From: a virus
Reading direction: 5' to 3' (one strand)
IMG/VR virus record: IMGVR_UViG_3300032820_000001
Span: 62,001 to 126,000 of that record
Length of the DNA: 64,000 nt
Below are positions 1 through 8,900 of this stretch, in pieces. Under the pieces are notes generated by a model. The model saw only the letters and a list, made by a program, of their open reading frames with translations, was not told the DNA's origin and did not search any database. A program made the position numbers and the translations under genes. Within the stretch, counting starts at the first letter, position 1, and every line of letters begins with the position of its first letter.

Positions 1-417
1 ACCCAGATAATAAAGGCGGATAGTGAAATAATCTTCGCCACGGCCACCTGACTTCGTAAAAGTAAAGGGAACTCGATAGCCAAAATCGAATTCGTGGCCC
101 CCTGAAGTTATTCCTGGGCCCAAGAAGCCTCTATCGTTAAAGTCCGAGGGGAAGGGCCGTGGCCACGAAAGAGTCTCACCGGGCTGACGCCTGTTTGTTG
201 GTGCAAAGTCATCCCAGAGGGGTCTGTCCACGCCAGGGAAAAGGTCTCGATTGGGGTACATTTTCGTTTTGTCCCAAAAAGCTTTTGCTGCGATTAGAAA
301 TAGTGCTTGATTTGTATTGATCGCTGTGTTGCGCAACACATTTTTGCCATCATCCGCCAGCTTTCCTTTGAAAAGATTCTGTCGTAATTCTTTTTTAAGT
401 TCGGGAGAGTAAGTCAT
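1..417 (-). CDS. Uncharacterised tail/base-plate region protein, C-terminus cut by the window
   Basis: I do not recognise this gene. The reading frame is open from an ATG at 415-417 to the window edge, giving 139 visible residues without a stop. An AGGGAG Shine-Dalgarno lies about 5 nt upstream of the ATG and the gene starts 10 nt after the LysM gene ends. The N-terminus is helical and charged (MTYSPELKKELRQNLF), followed by a segment rich in Pro, Asp, Arg and aromatics (about residues 50-110). No signal peptide or membrane segment is visible. Its position after the tape measure and the LysM protein suggests a base-plate component, but that is inferred from context only. Confidence 0.7.
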   Translation of the reverse strand, partial: MTYSPELKKELRQNLFKGKLADDGKNVLRNTAINTNQALFLIAAKAFWDKTKMYPNRDLFPGVDRPLWDDFAPTNRRQPGETLSWPRPFPSDFNDRGFLGPGITSGGHEFDFGYRVPFTFTKSGGRGEDYFTIRLYYLG

Positions 418-427
418 ATCTGTCTCC

Positions 428-769
428 CTACATCCTTAACAGGCCATAGACCTTATCCAGTGGCTTGGGAATATAAAGGGCGTCTCCAACGGAAATGTGA
501 CCTTCGGTGGGCTTGCCGTTATACCATGCAATGATCCACCACAACTCTGGTTTTCCGTAGTGTTCATCGGCCAATTTGTAGAGTCTGTCACCAGTTCCCC
601 AAATGTGCATGATGTTGTTGAACGTTCCTACCTCTTCGATATCTGGTTGTCTTTTCCTGTTTGTTTTATACTGAATTAAACCCTGCGTAACACCGCGAGC
701 TTTGCGGAGCTTGCGATATAACATTGAGTTATTAAATTTTGTTTGTGATGATTTATATCTGCCTGACAT
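428..769 (-). CDS. LysM-domain base-plate wedge protein (gp53-like)
   Basis: This 113-residue protein has a basic N-terminal arm (about residues 1-45) followed by a LysM-like fold: a Gly-Asp-x-Leu-Tyr-Lys-Leu-Ala stretch, the helix ADEHYGKPELWWIIAWYN, and a C-terminal YIPKP strand. T4 base-plate wedge protein gp53 is also a small LysM-like protein, and many contractile phages carry one near the tape measure. Here it is the second gene after the tape measure. Its start (ATG at 767-769, SD GGAGGA) directly abuts the upstream stop, so the two genes are probably translationally coupled. LysM normally binds peptidoglycan, but in base plates it mainly acts as a structural module. Confidence 0.7.
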   Translation of the reverse strand: MSGRYKSSQTKFNNSMLYRKLRKARGVTQGLIQYKTNRKRQPDIEEVGTFNNIMHIWGTGDRLYKLADEHYGKPELWWIIAWYNGKPTEGHISVGDALYIPKPLDKVYGLLRM

Positions 770-1540
770 CTATCGTCCTCCCTTCTTTTTTGGCTCGTCT
801 GCGTTTCTGGGAAAGGATGGGCCTATGTCTTCGTTGCCGGCGTTGGTGAGGAACTTTCCTCTTTGGCCATCGCTCCAACCCAATGGGTGATCGTGAGCTA
901 CATAAAATCCAAAAGCCAATTTAATGGTTTGGGGATATAAAATTCCTGGTGCTGGGTCAAAGAACCCCTGTTCAATGTCCGGGGAATATGTGAGACCGTC
1001 GATGGTTCCGATAAGGCCAGAAGCAATTCCGGAGCCTTGGGCATTATAGCGCGCACTCTGTATAAGGTTGCCAAATTTTAACCTGAAGAGTGGGGCACCC
1101 ATGATGGTTGATGCGTTGTTTTGTGTGGTGAGGCTCTTTTGGGTTGTGACATTTTTTTGGGCGGATTCTTGTTGCTTACCACCGGGGGCTGCAGGGATGG
1201 TTGAGGGCGTTTGATCATAAGATGGGTAAAGCATAGAAAGAAGCGTCGAGCAGTTCTTCAGATTGTGGTGAGCTTCTTCGATGCCGTCAGCGACGACATC
1301 CCAGCCCAACGATATAATTCGTTGAGTGCCCCTGAAACTTCTAATTGGATCCATTCGCCCGAAAGTTCTCTCGGTGTTCCACTCGGAGGAAAACTGATCT
1401 TCAAACTGAGTTATGAACGCTTTAAATTGTACTTCGGCTCCGGAGGGGATGTGTTGGATGTGAATATAATATTGACCATGATTGAAGATGGCCTTTTCTG
1501 TATCGTTTCCCACTTTTAAGATTGGTTTTTTGTCGGCCAT
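770..1540 (-). CDS. Putative base-plate/tail-tube-associated protein
   Basis: This 256-residue soluble protein lies between the tape measure and the LysM gene. About residues 20-110 form a compact beta/alpha domain with the pattern GQYYIHIQHIPSG, then RSFRGTQRIISLGWDVVAD, then a helix ending SMLYPSYDQ. A similar pattern (beta strands, aromatic helix, 'LYP.Y') occurs in phage base-plate or tail-tube-cap proteins next to LysM proteins, but I cannot assign a T4 number. A Gln/Thr-rich linker (about 112-145) precedes a C-terminal beta domain (about 145-230). The SD (AAAGGAG) is rather far from the ATG, about 12 nt. Structural role is inferred from context. Confidence 0.55.
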   Translation of the reverse strand: MADKKPILKVGNDTEKAIFNHGQYYIHIQHIPSGAEVQFKAFITQFEDQFSSEWNTERTFGRMDPIRSFRGTQRIISLGWDVVADGIEEAHHNLKNCSTLLSMLYPSYDQTPSTIPAAPGGKQQESAQKNVTTQKSLTTQNNASTIMGAPLFRLKFGNLIQSARYNAQGSGIASGLIGTIDGLTYSPDIEQGFFDPAPGILYPQTIKLAFGFYVAHDHPLGWSDGQRGKFLTNAGNEDIGPSFPRNADEPKKKGGR

Positions 1541-1565
1541 TTTAAATTATTAACTCCTTTGTTGT

Positions 1566-3791
1566 TTAGTATGGTGAAAGTGAATCTTGAAGAATTGATA
1601 TCGGAGCTGGATTGCTTTGCGATGCAAATCCTTTTTTGTTAACTTCTGCTAAGTTGTTAACGGCTTGGGCAATTTGCATTCCATTCTCGGCTGTAATCTT
1701 GGCCAAAACTTGAGTGTCGCCATCCAAGTTGGTGCCGGTCATCTTATCAAGGTATGCCCCAAGCTTACCCATGTAGGCACCACCGTAAGCGGCGCCGGCT
1801 ACAGCGCCCGCAGGGGCAAGTACTGGGGCGGCGGCCATGGTGAGGCCGCCCGCAGCAAATCCTGCAGCGCCTCCGCCGATGCTGCCGATTGATTGAAGAG
1901 TCGCCTCCCACTTTCCAATCTTCCCCGTCACTAACTGTAGGCCACTTGCAGCAACAGTCACAGCGGCACCCACTGCTGGTAGGCGTTTAAGTGCCGCCAA
2001 TGCTTTGGGACTGTTTTTGAGGAGCCCGGTGGATGCGCTCGCCAAAGCTTTGTCGCGGGCCGGATTAAAAAGGGCCTTCTTTAGCCATGGGGCATATCCA
2101 AGGGCAGTGCCAGTGGCAAGCGCACCGCCAACGTTCCCGCCCATTTCTTGGGCCTGTTGAAAAACGCCCTTGGGGCCTATGCCGGCCTTTTTTCTGGCCA
2201 GTGTTTCGGCTGCGGTTGTTCCTGCGCCTCCGGCGCCGACACCTAAGCCAGTGGCGTTGCCCTTTATCCAATTATCCACAAGTTTGCCCAAATCTTTAGC
2301 TATTACACCAAACCACTTCCCAACAAAAAACTTTAAGATATTAAAGATTTTCTCCAACATCTTCGATGATTTAAGGGCAATCGACTTCTCATCCATTTTT
2401 CCCTCTTCGAGCTTCTTCTTGATGGTGCTGGTGTCTATTTTTCCCGTCAGCATCTTCTTGAAGGTGGGTGCGTCGACGCCCATATGTTTGGCCATCATAT
2501 CTAACTCTGCTCCGGCCACTTGTGAAATATCTTTTCCCGCAAGTTTGTAAATTCTCCTCACCTCCATGAGTGGAGCGAGAGGATCTTCAAAAGCCTTTTC
2601 CATAAATCTCATAGGATCAGCCAATCCTTGGCCAACGATTGAATTTAACTTGCTCGCAAAATCGGCAGCACCTGAAATTGTTTTTAATGAATCATTAAAC
2701 CCAAGAATCGTATCAGTCGATACAGATAGTTGAGCGGATGCAATCGCAACGTTGCTAAAATTGTCTTTAAGCTGCCCGGCATAAAGAGAAAGTCGAGGCA
2801 TCGCTTGCTGGAATGCAGCAAGCATTTCACCTGGAGGTTTTTTCATGGCGAGACCAAGTTCCATCATATCCCTCTGAATATCTCTTGCCTGCAATGGAGC
2901 CTCTCCGAATGCCTTTACCAAGTCTGTGAAGCTTTGGGCTGCCGAATCAGTGGAAACTCCGAACCGCTCCCACAAAGCAAAGGATTCTGCGATGCCCTGA
3001 GTGAAGCCCTGAAGCTGGTTTGTCGGGAAGGCTCGCTCAAGAGACGTAAGCGCGTTTGTTATTTGGGCTCCATAGGGGAGCAGGCGGATCATAGATTGTT
3101 GTAGCTGTTCGGTCATCTCGGCGCCGCGACCAGTTACCCGATTATAATCGGCCACCACGTCCTCCGTGGCGGAAAAGGCAAATGCAATTCCTGCAGCTGC
3201 ACCTTGCATGGCCTTTTTTCCTGCTGCCATCGCTACATTCTGCACATTGATGGTTTTGGCAACTTCGGCTCTGGCTTTTATGGCCTCTTCGGAGTTTGAG
3301 GACATAGCTTTGCTGGCCAGCTTTATCTTGTCTATGTAGCTGTCTTGAATACCAATGAGGCCGGTGAGATCGCGGGCAAGGTCATTATATGCGCCGATGC
3401 TTGCTTGCATCCCCTTGTTTTCTTTTTCGCGTTCTTTGTTTATTCTCTTAATTTCTTTACGAAGGTTTTTAAGAGCATCAGCGTGATCCTGTCCCTTATC
3501 CTCTAAGGATTCATAAAGATCAACCTGCGCTTCCATGATCGCAATGTTAGCTTTTTCTTGTTCTTCTACACTCGCATTCAGATCCAGCTCGTCGCGGCGT
3601 TGCTGCAATCTTCTCCACATCGCGGCTTCTTGCTTTTCTTGCATCTTATCAAAATCACCGGGGGATGAGGGTGAGGGTGAGGGCGTTGGCGGTGTAGGTC
3701 CAGGCGAAGGGGTGCCTTGGGCCGTTATCGTGGTCCTGAGCGCATTTAGAGCGGCAATAAGAGCTGCGGAGTTGAAATTAGGGGGTGGCAT
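1566..3791 (-). CDS. Tail tape-measure protein
   Basis: This 741-residue protein has a Pro/Ser-rich N-terminal linker (about 25-50), a long charged coiled coil (about 50-130), a helical central region, and a C-terminal third rich in Gly and Ala with hydrophobic segments (about 530-700). That layout is typical of tape-measure proteins, which fill the tail tube and set its length. It follows the tube gene, the gp26-like gene and the small ORF in the usual tail-assembly position. At 741 residues it would give a tail of roughly 110 nm by the family rule of about 1.5 Angstrom per residue. The start is ATG 3789-3791 with SD AGAGGT. The hydrophobic segments could serve in membrane passage of DNA, as proposed for other tape measures. 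Confidence 0.75.
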   Translation of the reverse strand: MPPPNFNSAALIAALNALRTTITAQGTPSPGPTPPTPSPSPSSPGDFDKMQEKQEAAMWRRLQQRRDELDLNASVEEQEKANIAIMEAQVDLYESLEDKGQDHADALKNLRKEIKRINKEREKENKGMQASIGAYNDLARDLTGLIGIQDSYIDKIKLASKAMSSNSEEAIKARAEVAKTINVQNVAMAAGKKAMQGAAAGIAFAFSATEDVVADYNRVTGRGAEMTEQLQQSMIRLLPYGAQITNALTSLERAFPTNQLQGFTQGIAESFALWERFGVSTDSAAQSFTDLVKAFGEAPLQARDIQRDMMELGLAMKKPPGEMLAAFQQAMPRLSLYAGQLKDNFSNVAIASAQLSVSTDTILGFNDSLKTISGAADFASKLNSIVGQGLADPMRFMEKAFEDPLAPLMEVRRIYKLAGKDISQVAGAELDMMAKHMGVDAPTFKKMLTGKIDTSTIKKKLEEGKMDEKSIALKSSKMLEKIFNILKFFVGKWFGVIAKDLGKLVDNWIKGNATGLGVGAGGAGTTAAETLARKKAGIGPKGVFQQAQEMGGNVGGALATGTALGYAPWLKKALFNPARDKALASASTGLLKNSPKALAALKRLPAVGAAVTVAASGLQLVTGKIGKWEATLQSIGSIGGGAAGFAAGGLTMAAAPVLAPAGAVAGAAYGGAYMGKLGAYLDKMTGTNLDGDTQVLAKITAENGMQIAQAVNNLAEVNKKGFASQSNPAPISILQDSLSPY

Positions 3792-3803
3792 TTAACTTTA
3801 CCT

Positions 3804-4139
3804 CTATCTAAACGGCCATTTAATGCCAGTGGTTCTCTCAAACTTGCTAACCGCAGAATTTAATGAATACTTACTTCTATATGTCTGAGGATTATCAAGT
3901 CCATATTTCTTGTACTTGGTTAAATAGTCTTTTTCTTTTCCCAAAACTTTTGAGAAATCGCGGACTTGAGATTGAGTTCCTTTAACTGTTACGGGAATGC
4001 TAGTTCCGCCAAACATGGAGCCCATGATCTTTTCAATTGCCCAGCCAAAAGTTCTAAACCAACTCTCGTCGAGTTCGCCATTGGCCATTGCATTTAAATC
4101 AATCTCAATTTCTTGCAATTCGCCTGTTGTATCGTTCAT
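3804..4139 (-). CDS. Small tail protein of unknown function upstream of the tape measure
   Basis: I do not recognise this 111-residue protein by family. The first half is acidic and helical (GELQEIEIDLNAMANGELDE), followed by WFRTFGWAIEKIMGSMFGG, an amphipathic helix around residues 26-45, and then a basic C-terminal half ending in IKWPFR. It has a strong SD (GGAGGAAAG). It starts about 35 nt downstream of a candidate promoter octamer and just after a terminator, so it is probably the first gene of a unit that continues into the tape measure 12 nt later. A role in tail initiation or tape-measure chaperoning fits the position but is inference. Confidence 0.65.
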   Translation of the reverse strand: MNDTTGELQEIEIDLNAMANGELDESWFRTFGWAIEKIMGSMFGGTSIPVTVKGTQSQVRDFSKVLGKEKDYLTKYKKYGLDNPQTYRSKYSLNSAVSKFERTTGIKWPFR

Positions 4140-4173
4140 GTTCTTTCCTCCATAAGAAGTTGTATTTCCTTAG

Positions 4174-4181
4174 TAAATAGT
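4174..4181 (-). promoter_or_regulatory. Candidate late promoter octamer (ACTATTTA)
   Basis: On the coding strand this reads ACTATTTA. It lies between the terminator at 4188-4222 and the SD of the gene starting at 4139, about 35 nt upstream of that ATG. It is one of eight copies of an ACTAYTTA-like motif placed in this way in the window. Confidence 0.4.
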
Positions 4182-4187
4182 TCAAAT

Positions 4188-4222
4188 AAAAAAATAGAGA
4201 GAATGTATAAAGTCCTCTCTAT
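4188..4222 (-). terminator. Rho-independent terminator
   Basis: On the minus strand an 8-bp stem (4215-4222 pairing with 4194-4201, ATAGAGAG/CTCTCTAT) closes a 13-nt loop and is followed by seven T residues (4194-4188). It overlaps the stop codon of the small ORF ending at 4219 and precedes the next promoter-like octamer. Confidence 0.7.
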
Positions 4223-4455
4223 CTTCTTCCGCGAGAACTGGATGCTCTGTTCTCGGATTCTCTTTCTTTTTGTTCTATGAGTCGCTTAATAAACCACCTT
4301 CGAATTGTAATTGGGAGAGTGTAAGCCTCTGCAAATGACCAATTCCCATGGTATTTTAATACAAATAATTCTTCGTATACTGATTCAATATAATTATTAT
4401 CGAGGCCAAAAAAACTCGTAATTGACAGGAACCTCCAGGTCCTGTCGCTCGCCAC
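4219..4455 (-). CDS. Small tail-chaperone-like ORF overlapping the gp26-like gene, possibly expressed by frameshift
   Basis: The frame is open from a GTG at 4455 to TAG at 4219, overlapping the end of the gp26-like gene by 59 nt in another frame. The C-terminal 60 residues look real: YEELFVLKYHGNWSF followed by TLPITIRRWFIKRLIE. This is the aromatic/'RRWF' helix pattern seen in small proteins encoded next to gp26-like genes in other contractile phages. No ATG or TTG exists in the frame. The only conventional start is the GTG, which has no SD. Two other routes are possible: an ATT codon about 9 nt after a GGAGG, or a +1 (or -2) ribosomal shift on the seven-T run at 4408-4414. The boundaries given are therefore the open frame, not a proven gene start. 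Confidence 0.55.
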   Translation of the reverse strand: MASDRTWRFLSITSFFGLDNNYIESVYEELFVLKYHGNWSFAEAYTLPITIRRWFIKRLIEQKERESENRASSSRGRR

Positions 4456-5278
4456 ACTTAGAACATTGAAATTTTTGAGTCATATCAATGTTGGGGGTTA
4501 ATTCAGCATATACGCCGCGCAAATACTTGGAGTCCAGCGCGGGCATAATGTCTACAAAGTTAGAAATTTGTGATCGGTCTTTGATGCCATTGGCTCCGAT
4601 GATAATCATTTTAAGAGTATCGGTTAGAGCAGTGGATGCGTGACCCTGCTTCTCTTTTCGTTTTTGGAAGGCTTCCAGTTTCTCCTCGTCAGCACCCGTC
4701 ATCAGCCTGATCTCTACGTCGGTCTCACTCTTGGGAAGTGTCACAATAAAGGTGCCGTCATCAGTAACTTGGATATCTTCGAGTTCTCCATTGAGCTCTT
4801 CTGCACTAAAGGAGGCACCAACAGTCGACTTTTCATCCAAGTCAAAGGAGAAGTCCTGCTCTGTATTGCAAGAGGGGCACTCCACTTTCGTCAGATAGTC
4901 GGCCCCATAGCCAGCTACACGAGCTGCCACAGTGAGGGCGTTCCTGTCTCCCGTAAGGAGGTCTTTAACATTAATTTCTTCGTCCACGATGAGGCTCTGA
5001 AGCATTCTATCAACAGCAACACCTTTCTGGATAAGGGAAACTGATGCTAGGATGTCTTCTTCCTTTGCGGTCATGTGGCGCATTTCTACCGATTCAACGC
5101 CGCTGAGTGCATGGTTGGCCGGATAATACAATCCGCGTGAAGGAAGATCCACAAATTCAGTGGGAACTGTGAAACTTAATCCTTGTGCGGGTGGTGGCGT
5201 GGTGTTTTCTTCCACGTCAGGAGCAGAGGCTTTGGGGGTTTTTGTCCCCGTCCTCGCTCGATTATTTCTTGATGACAT
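4397..5278 (-). CDS. Base-plate hub assembly protein, gp26-like, with zinc-finger cysteines
   Basis: This 293-residue protein matches the T4 base-plate (gp26-like) family. An N-terminal segment reads FVDLPSRGLYYP (about 40-52), then MRHMTAKEEDIL (about 67-78), and two Cys-x2-Cys knuckles, CPSCNTEQ (about 140) and CSKCGERQ (about 276), could together bind one zinc. The family forms or helps assemble the central hub of the base plate. The first 35 residues are a low-complexity basic/Pro arm. It starts at ATG 5276-5278 behind SD AGAGGTGA. The last codons include TTT TTT TGG on a seven-T run, four codons before the stop, where a shift would fuse it to the next ORF. Confidence 0.75.
   Translation of the reverse strand: MSSRNNRARTGTKTPKASAPDVEENTTPPPAQGLSFTVPTEFVDLPSRGLYYPANHALSGVESVEMRHMTAKEEDILASVSLIQKGVAVDRMLQSLIVDEEINVKDLLTGDRNALTVAARVAGYGADYLTKVECPSCNTEQDFSFDLDEKSTVGASFSAEELNGELEDIQVTDDGTFIVTLPKSETDVEIRLMTGADEEKLEAFQKRKEKQGHASTALTDTLKMIIIGANGIKDRSQISNFVDIMPALDSKYLRGVYAELTPNIDMTQKFQCSKCGERQDLEVPVNYEFFWPR
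4406..4446 (-). other. Candidate programmed frameshift signal
   Basis: On the coding strand, in order: a perfect 7-bp inverted repeat GACAGGA/TCCTGTC (4446-4440 and 4430-4424), whose loop holds an internal SD-like GGAGG, then a run of seven T residues (4414-4408), then TGG in the zero frame. The downstream ORF lies in the +1 frame (equivalent to -2), and the zero frame stops three codons later (4397-4399). A shift at the run would give a product of about 352 residues: the gp26-like protein plus the 62-residue tail. Confidence 0.4.
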
Positions 5279-5306
5279 TAATCACCTCTTTCTTTCTCTG
5301 GTGTTA

Positions 5307-5918
5307 TTATAAAGTGGTATCACCTTGCGGTTTGAAAAATGGTGTTCCGCCGCCCAATCCGTTTTGGGGGGTTGAAAGTTCGGCGTAATCATATCTCAAT
5401 ACAAGCTCAATGGTACTCAACTCGTCCGATTCATAATCAAGCATGCTGAAATTTACTGATTGGATCCATGCACTCTTCAAAACCCATTGCTCAAGTTTGG
5501 TATTGGTATTCTCGCCAATTTGAGTAATTGTCACAGTACCCATGGCGGCGATGGCGTCCGACTTATTGACGGTTGTGATACCCTCAGTTGCAGTTGTAGC
5601 ATTGCCTGGAATTCTATACCCCGAATTTTGGAGTATTTTGGCAGTTGCAGCAGCGGCATCCGGGTTGACCGGATCAACAAGTGTAATTGTAACAGTTTCC
5701 CACTCCACACGACCTGGGTAGTGGAAGGTGTGGTTAATATATTTATGTGCTGTCTCAGTGATAGAGAATTTTGGCTTGTCCGCTTTAGACGCGTACCAAC
5801 TTGCGTTTTGGGGGAAGCCTTCTTCACCGACGAGACCGGAGGCGATGTCCACAAGAAATCTATATGCCCGTTTAGGGTCTTGACCTTTAGGGTTTGTCCA
5901 AAAATTCTGGTTTGTCAT
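5307..5918 (-). CDS. Tail tube protein (gp19-like)
   Basis: This 203-residue protein fits the T4 gp19 / tail-tube family. It has an N-terminal arm with NPKGQDPKRAYRFLVDI, an ITETAHKYINHTFHYPGRVEWETVTITLVDP segment (about 52-85) typical of the tube beta-sandwich, and a C-terminal WIQSVNFSMLDYESDELS strand pair (about 155-175) followed by a final beta strand. Such subunits stack as hexameric rings inside the sheath. The gene directly follows the sheath gene, as in T4. The start is ATG 5916-5918 behind SD AAGGAGAAA. A candidate promoter octamer lies 35 nt upstream of the ATG, so the tube may have its own transcript in addition to read-through from the sheath gene. Confidence 0.85.
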   Translation of the reverse strand: MTNQNFWTNPKGQDPKRAYRFLVDIASGLVGEEGFPQNASWYASKADKPKFSITETAHKYINHTFHYPGRVEWETVTITLVDPVNPDAAAATAKILQNSGYRIPGNATTATEGITTVNKSDAIAAMGTVTITQIGENTNTKLEQWVLKSAWIQSVNFSMLDYESDELSTIELVLRYDYAELSTPQNGLGGGTPFFKPQGDTTL

Positions 5919-5952
5919 TTGTTATTTCTCCTTATGAATCAATCTTCACAGA

Positions 5953-5960
5953 TAAGTAGT
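5953..5960 (-). promoter_or_regulatory. Candidate late promoter octamer (ACTACTTA)
   Basis: Coding-strand ACTACTTA, 35 nt upstream of the tail-tube start codon and just downstream of the sheath stop codon. The spacing matches the copy upstream of position 4139. Confidence 0.4.
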
Positions 5961-5972
5961 GCCTTTATTCCT

Positions 5973-8900
5973 TTAATCTTCAAAAGATGCTCCAGTTTTC
6001 TGAATGATAAAATCAATTGCAATAAATTCTATTGATCTAGCTGGCTTCAAGAAAACTTTAGCATACATAACATTTCTGTCAATCAAGTCAGGAGTAGTAG
6101 TTGTTTCGTCCAAGACGATCTTATAGTCAGTTAATCCCATTTGAGCCTGAACATCTGCCAAGAAAGGCTCTGCTCTAGCCAGGAATCGTGACCAAGTGGC
6201 CGGACCATTGTTATCGAACAAAGTAGTTGAAGCAATATTAGAAATCCCTTTCTTAACATATAGCATCATTCTTCGAACGTTCACTCGGTCCAATGCAGAT
6301 TGGGTGGCTTGTAAAGTTTTCTGTCCGAAAATTACAATACCCTCTGCTGGGAATTTAGCGATTGGGTTCACATTGTTCTCGTAGAGTTTATCTCTCATCT
6401 TCCGAGTCAAGTGTTCGCGAACACCAATCACAGGGATACCCGCTGCACCATCAGATAGGCCGCCGCGTGTGAATCCTGCTGGCGCGAACCATGGTGCTGC
6501 CTTCTTGTCGTTGCTCGCAAAAGTACCGAGAGCGGCGACAGAAGGGGGAACCCATAAAATTAACCCTGCGCCAAATTCATCCTTCGTCTGAACCCAGGGG
6601 TAATATGAGCAGCCATAGCTGCTGTTAAGTGACCTGTCTTTAAGAGCGGATACTGTACTATTGACGGATCCTACTCGATCTTCTGGGGGGTCGTTTGAAT
6701 CTGCTGATGGCAGATAGCCGTCCTCCAAATCAATGATGGCGAGGGCATCTGCGCGTGTTTCGCAAACATCAATCAAGTGAGTTGTGAGAGCGGGGGTTGT
6801 AACACCCGGCACAGTGGCCAAACTTATGTTCACGACTTCCGGATCGGCAATTGTGTCAATCGCCCTCTTCACAGAGTTGAATGCATAATTATTATATTCC
6901 GTAGAGTTACCACCTTCCGACGTTTTCGTGTTTCTGATGGGATCTTGATCATAAATATCAAATCCGTCAAATCCTCCAACAAGTGGCATCGTAAAGCGAT
7001 TGATTCCCGCATCTAAAACGCGAGTATAACTGGGGGATAGTCCACCAGATTCGGCGTCTGGGGTTGGGCCACCTGCGGTGATGGAAAGGCCATCGACTCG
7101 GTTAGTTGTGTTATAAACCACCTGATTTTCAATTCCGCCGGAGCTTGAGACATACGCAATGTTATCTAAACTAAATACGAAATTTCCTCCGTCGGCGACA
7201 GTTGTTTTGGTAGCATCGGTAGGTAGGTAACGAGCCAAATCGATATAAGATCTTTCAAAACTCGTGCTGCCTGCTCGATCTGTGGTAATTCCGAAATATG
7301 GCTCTGTTGGATCTGTGAATCCGCCTTCCGAAGAACTAACTCTGAGTGCCATAGAGGGCCCTGTAAGTGTAAAGGAACCTGTTGATCCTGCTGCTCCTGA
7401 AATAGATGTAGTCAAAGCAGAATGAGGAATATCAAGTTGCCAGTTTGCAGGGGCACTACCGGTGGAATTAACAGCGCCGGTGGTTGTTACATATGTATCT
7501 GGCCCTTGGAAACCAAAAGGTAGGTAATCAGACCCGTATTGAGTTGACTCCATATCCACATAAATATATTTGGATTTATTGGCATAATCTCCGTACTCAG
7601 TAAAGCGTCTTTCATTGTCAGACCATTCGGCGTATTTATCTCCAATTTTAACGGGGAGGTAATCAGCAGAATTGGGGTTCAAATTACAATTAGTAAACAT
7701 TTCTAAGACGCGTTTTTTGGTGTCAGTGTCTCGCGCATCGCGGACTTCAACCGTGAACGAACCATAGGGATTAAAATCCGGGTTCGTTGGAGCCGAGATA
7801 TCTGAGATAGAAATTTTAATATTTGAATTGGCCCACTCGCCAGTATCAATCGCCTTCAAACTAAAGAGCGTAGGCATATCAGCGGGGTCATAAGAGCCCG
7901 TATCTGGGCTCGTTGCTTGGCCAATCACCTTGCCAGTTTGGGCGGTCTGAGATCCTACCTTGCGGCAGCACCCGTCCGTCAATCCGACAATTACTCCATA
8001 CGCATTTCCTGCCAAGGCTGCTGTGGAACCTAGAGTGTCTTCGAGATTTCGTTCATACGTTTCTCCCAAAAAGTAAGTGGCAGCACTTGGTGTAATTTCA
8101 CCGAGGCGGGTGGGATCAGTGTTGAAGGACTTACGAATATAAGCTCCGTCATTGGGATTAAAATTAAAAGAAGATGTAACGACAGGGTTGCCATCAGCAT
8201 CCTCAATAATTGCTTTAAACTGAAAATCTCCGCCATTGCTGGAGATGAATTCACATGCGCCATTGGTGGTAACGGCGCCATTAAGGTTTTCACCAGCTAG
8301 CCGGATCGAGCCTGTATTGAGATACCAGATGGCAGCAAGGGTGCCCCCATCTGCGGCTGCGCCGGGCGTTGTTGATGCGTCGGTTCCTCCCGATAGGGCG
8401 CCGCCTGGGCCAGTGGTAAGAGTGGCATTGCTGAAGTCCGTTGTAACTGTGTGAGTATTTCCATCTGCTCCCGCAACGCTGGCGGAAATAGTGATTACAC
8501 CCAGCACATTGCTGGCGCTGAAATACGAACTTCCATTAATGGCGAGGACACAAGCTTCGGCGCGGGCTGTGTTATCGGCGCCGCCTCCGGCTGGTGGGGC
8601 GATGGGGATTTCATCATTAACAGTTTTCGTATCGTCGCCGCCTGCGACGGTGGTGAGGGTAATAATTTGTCCATCAATCAAAACGTCAGTAATCTCCAGG
8701 CTACAAGTAGCATAGGTCGCAGGGACCACAACGGGGGATGAAGATGCCGAGGCAACAAAAAGGCCGAATGCGCCTCCGTTGGAGGCAGTGCTCGGATTTG
8801 GAGTGTTTACTGTCTTCCAGCCCGCTTCGCCGTTTCCAGCAGAAGCACCTGTTCGAGTTTCGCCAAGAACACGAACCACGGTCAGCGGTGATCCGCTCTT

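Noticed and set aside
5460-6035. Plus-strand open frame of 191 codons
   Set aside because: Antisense to the tail tube gene and the end of the sheath gene; composition is that of a shadow frame.
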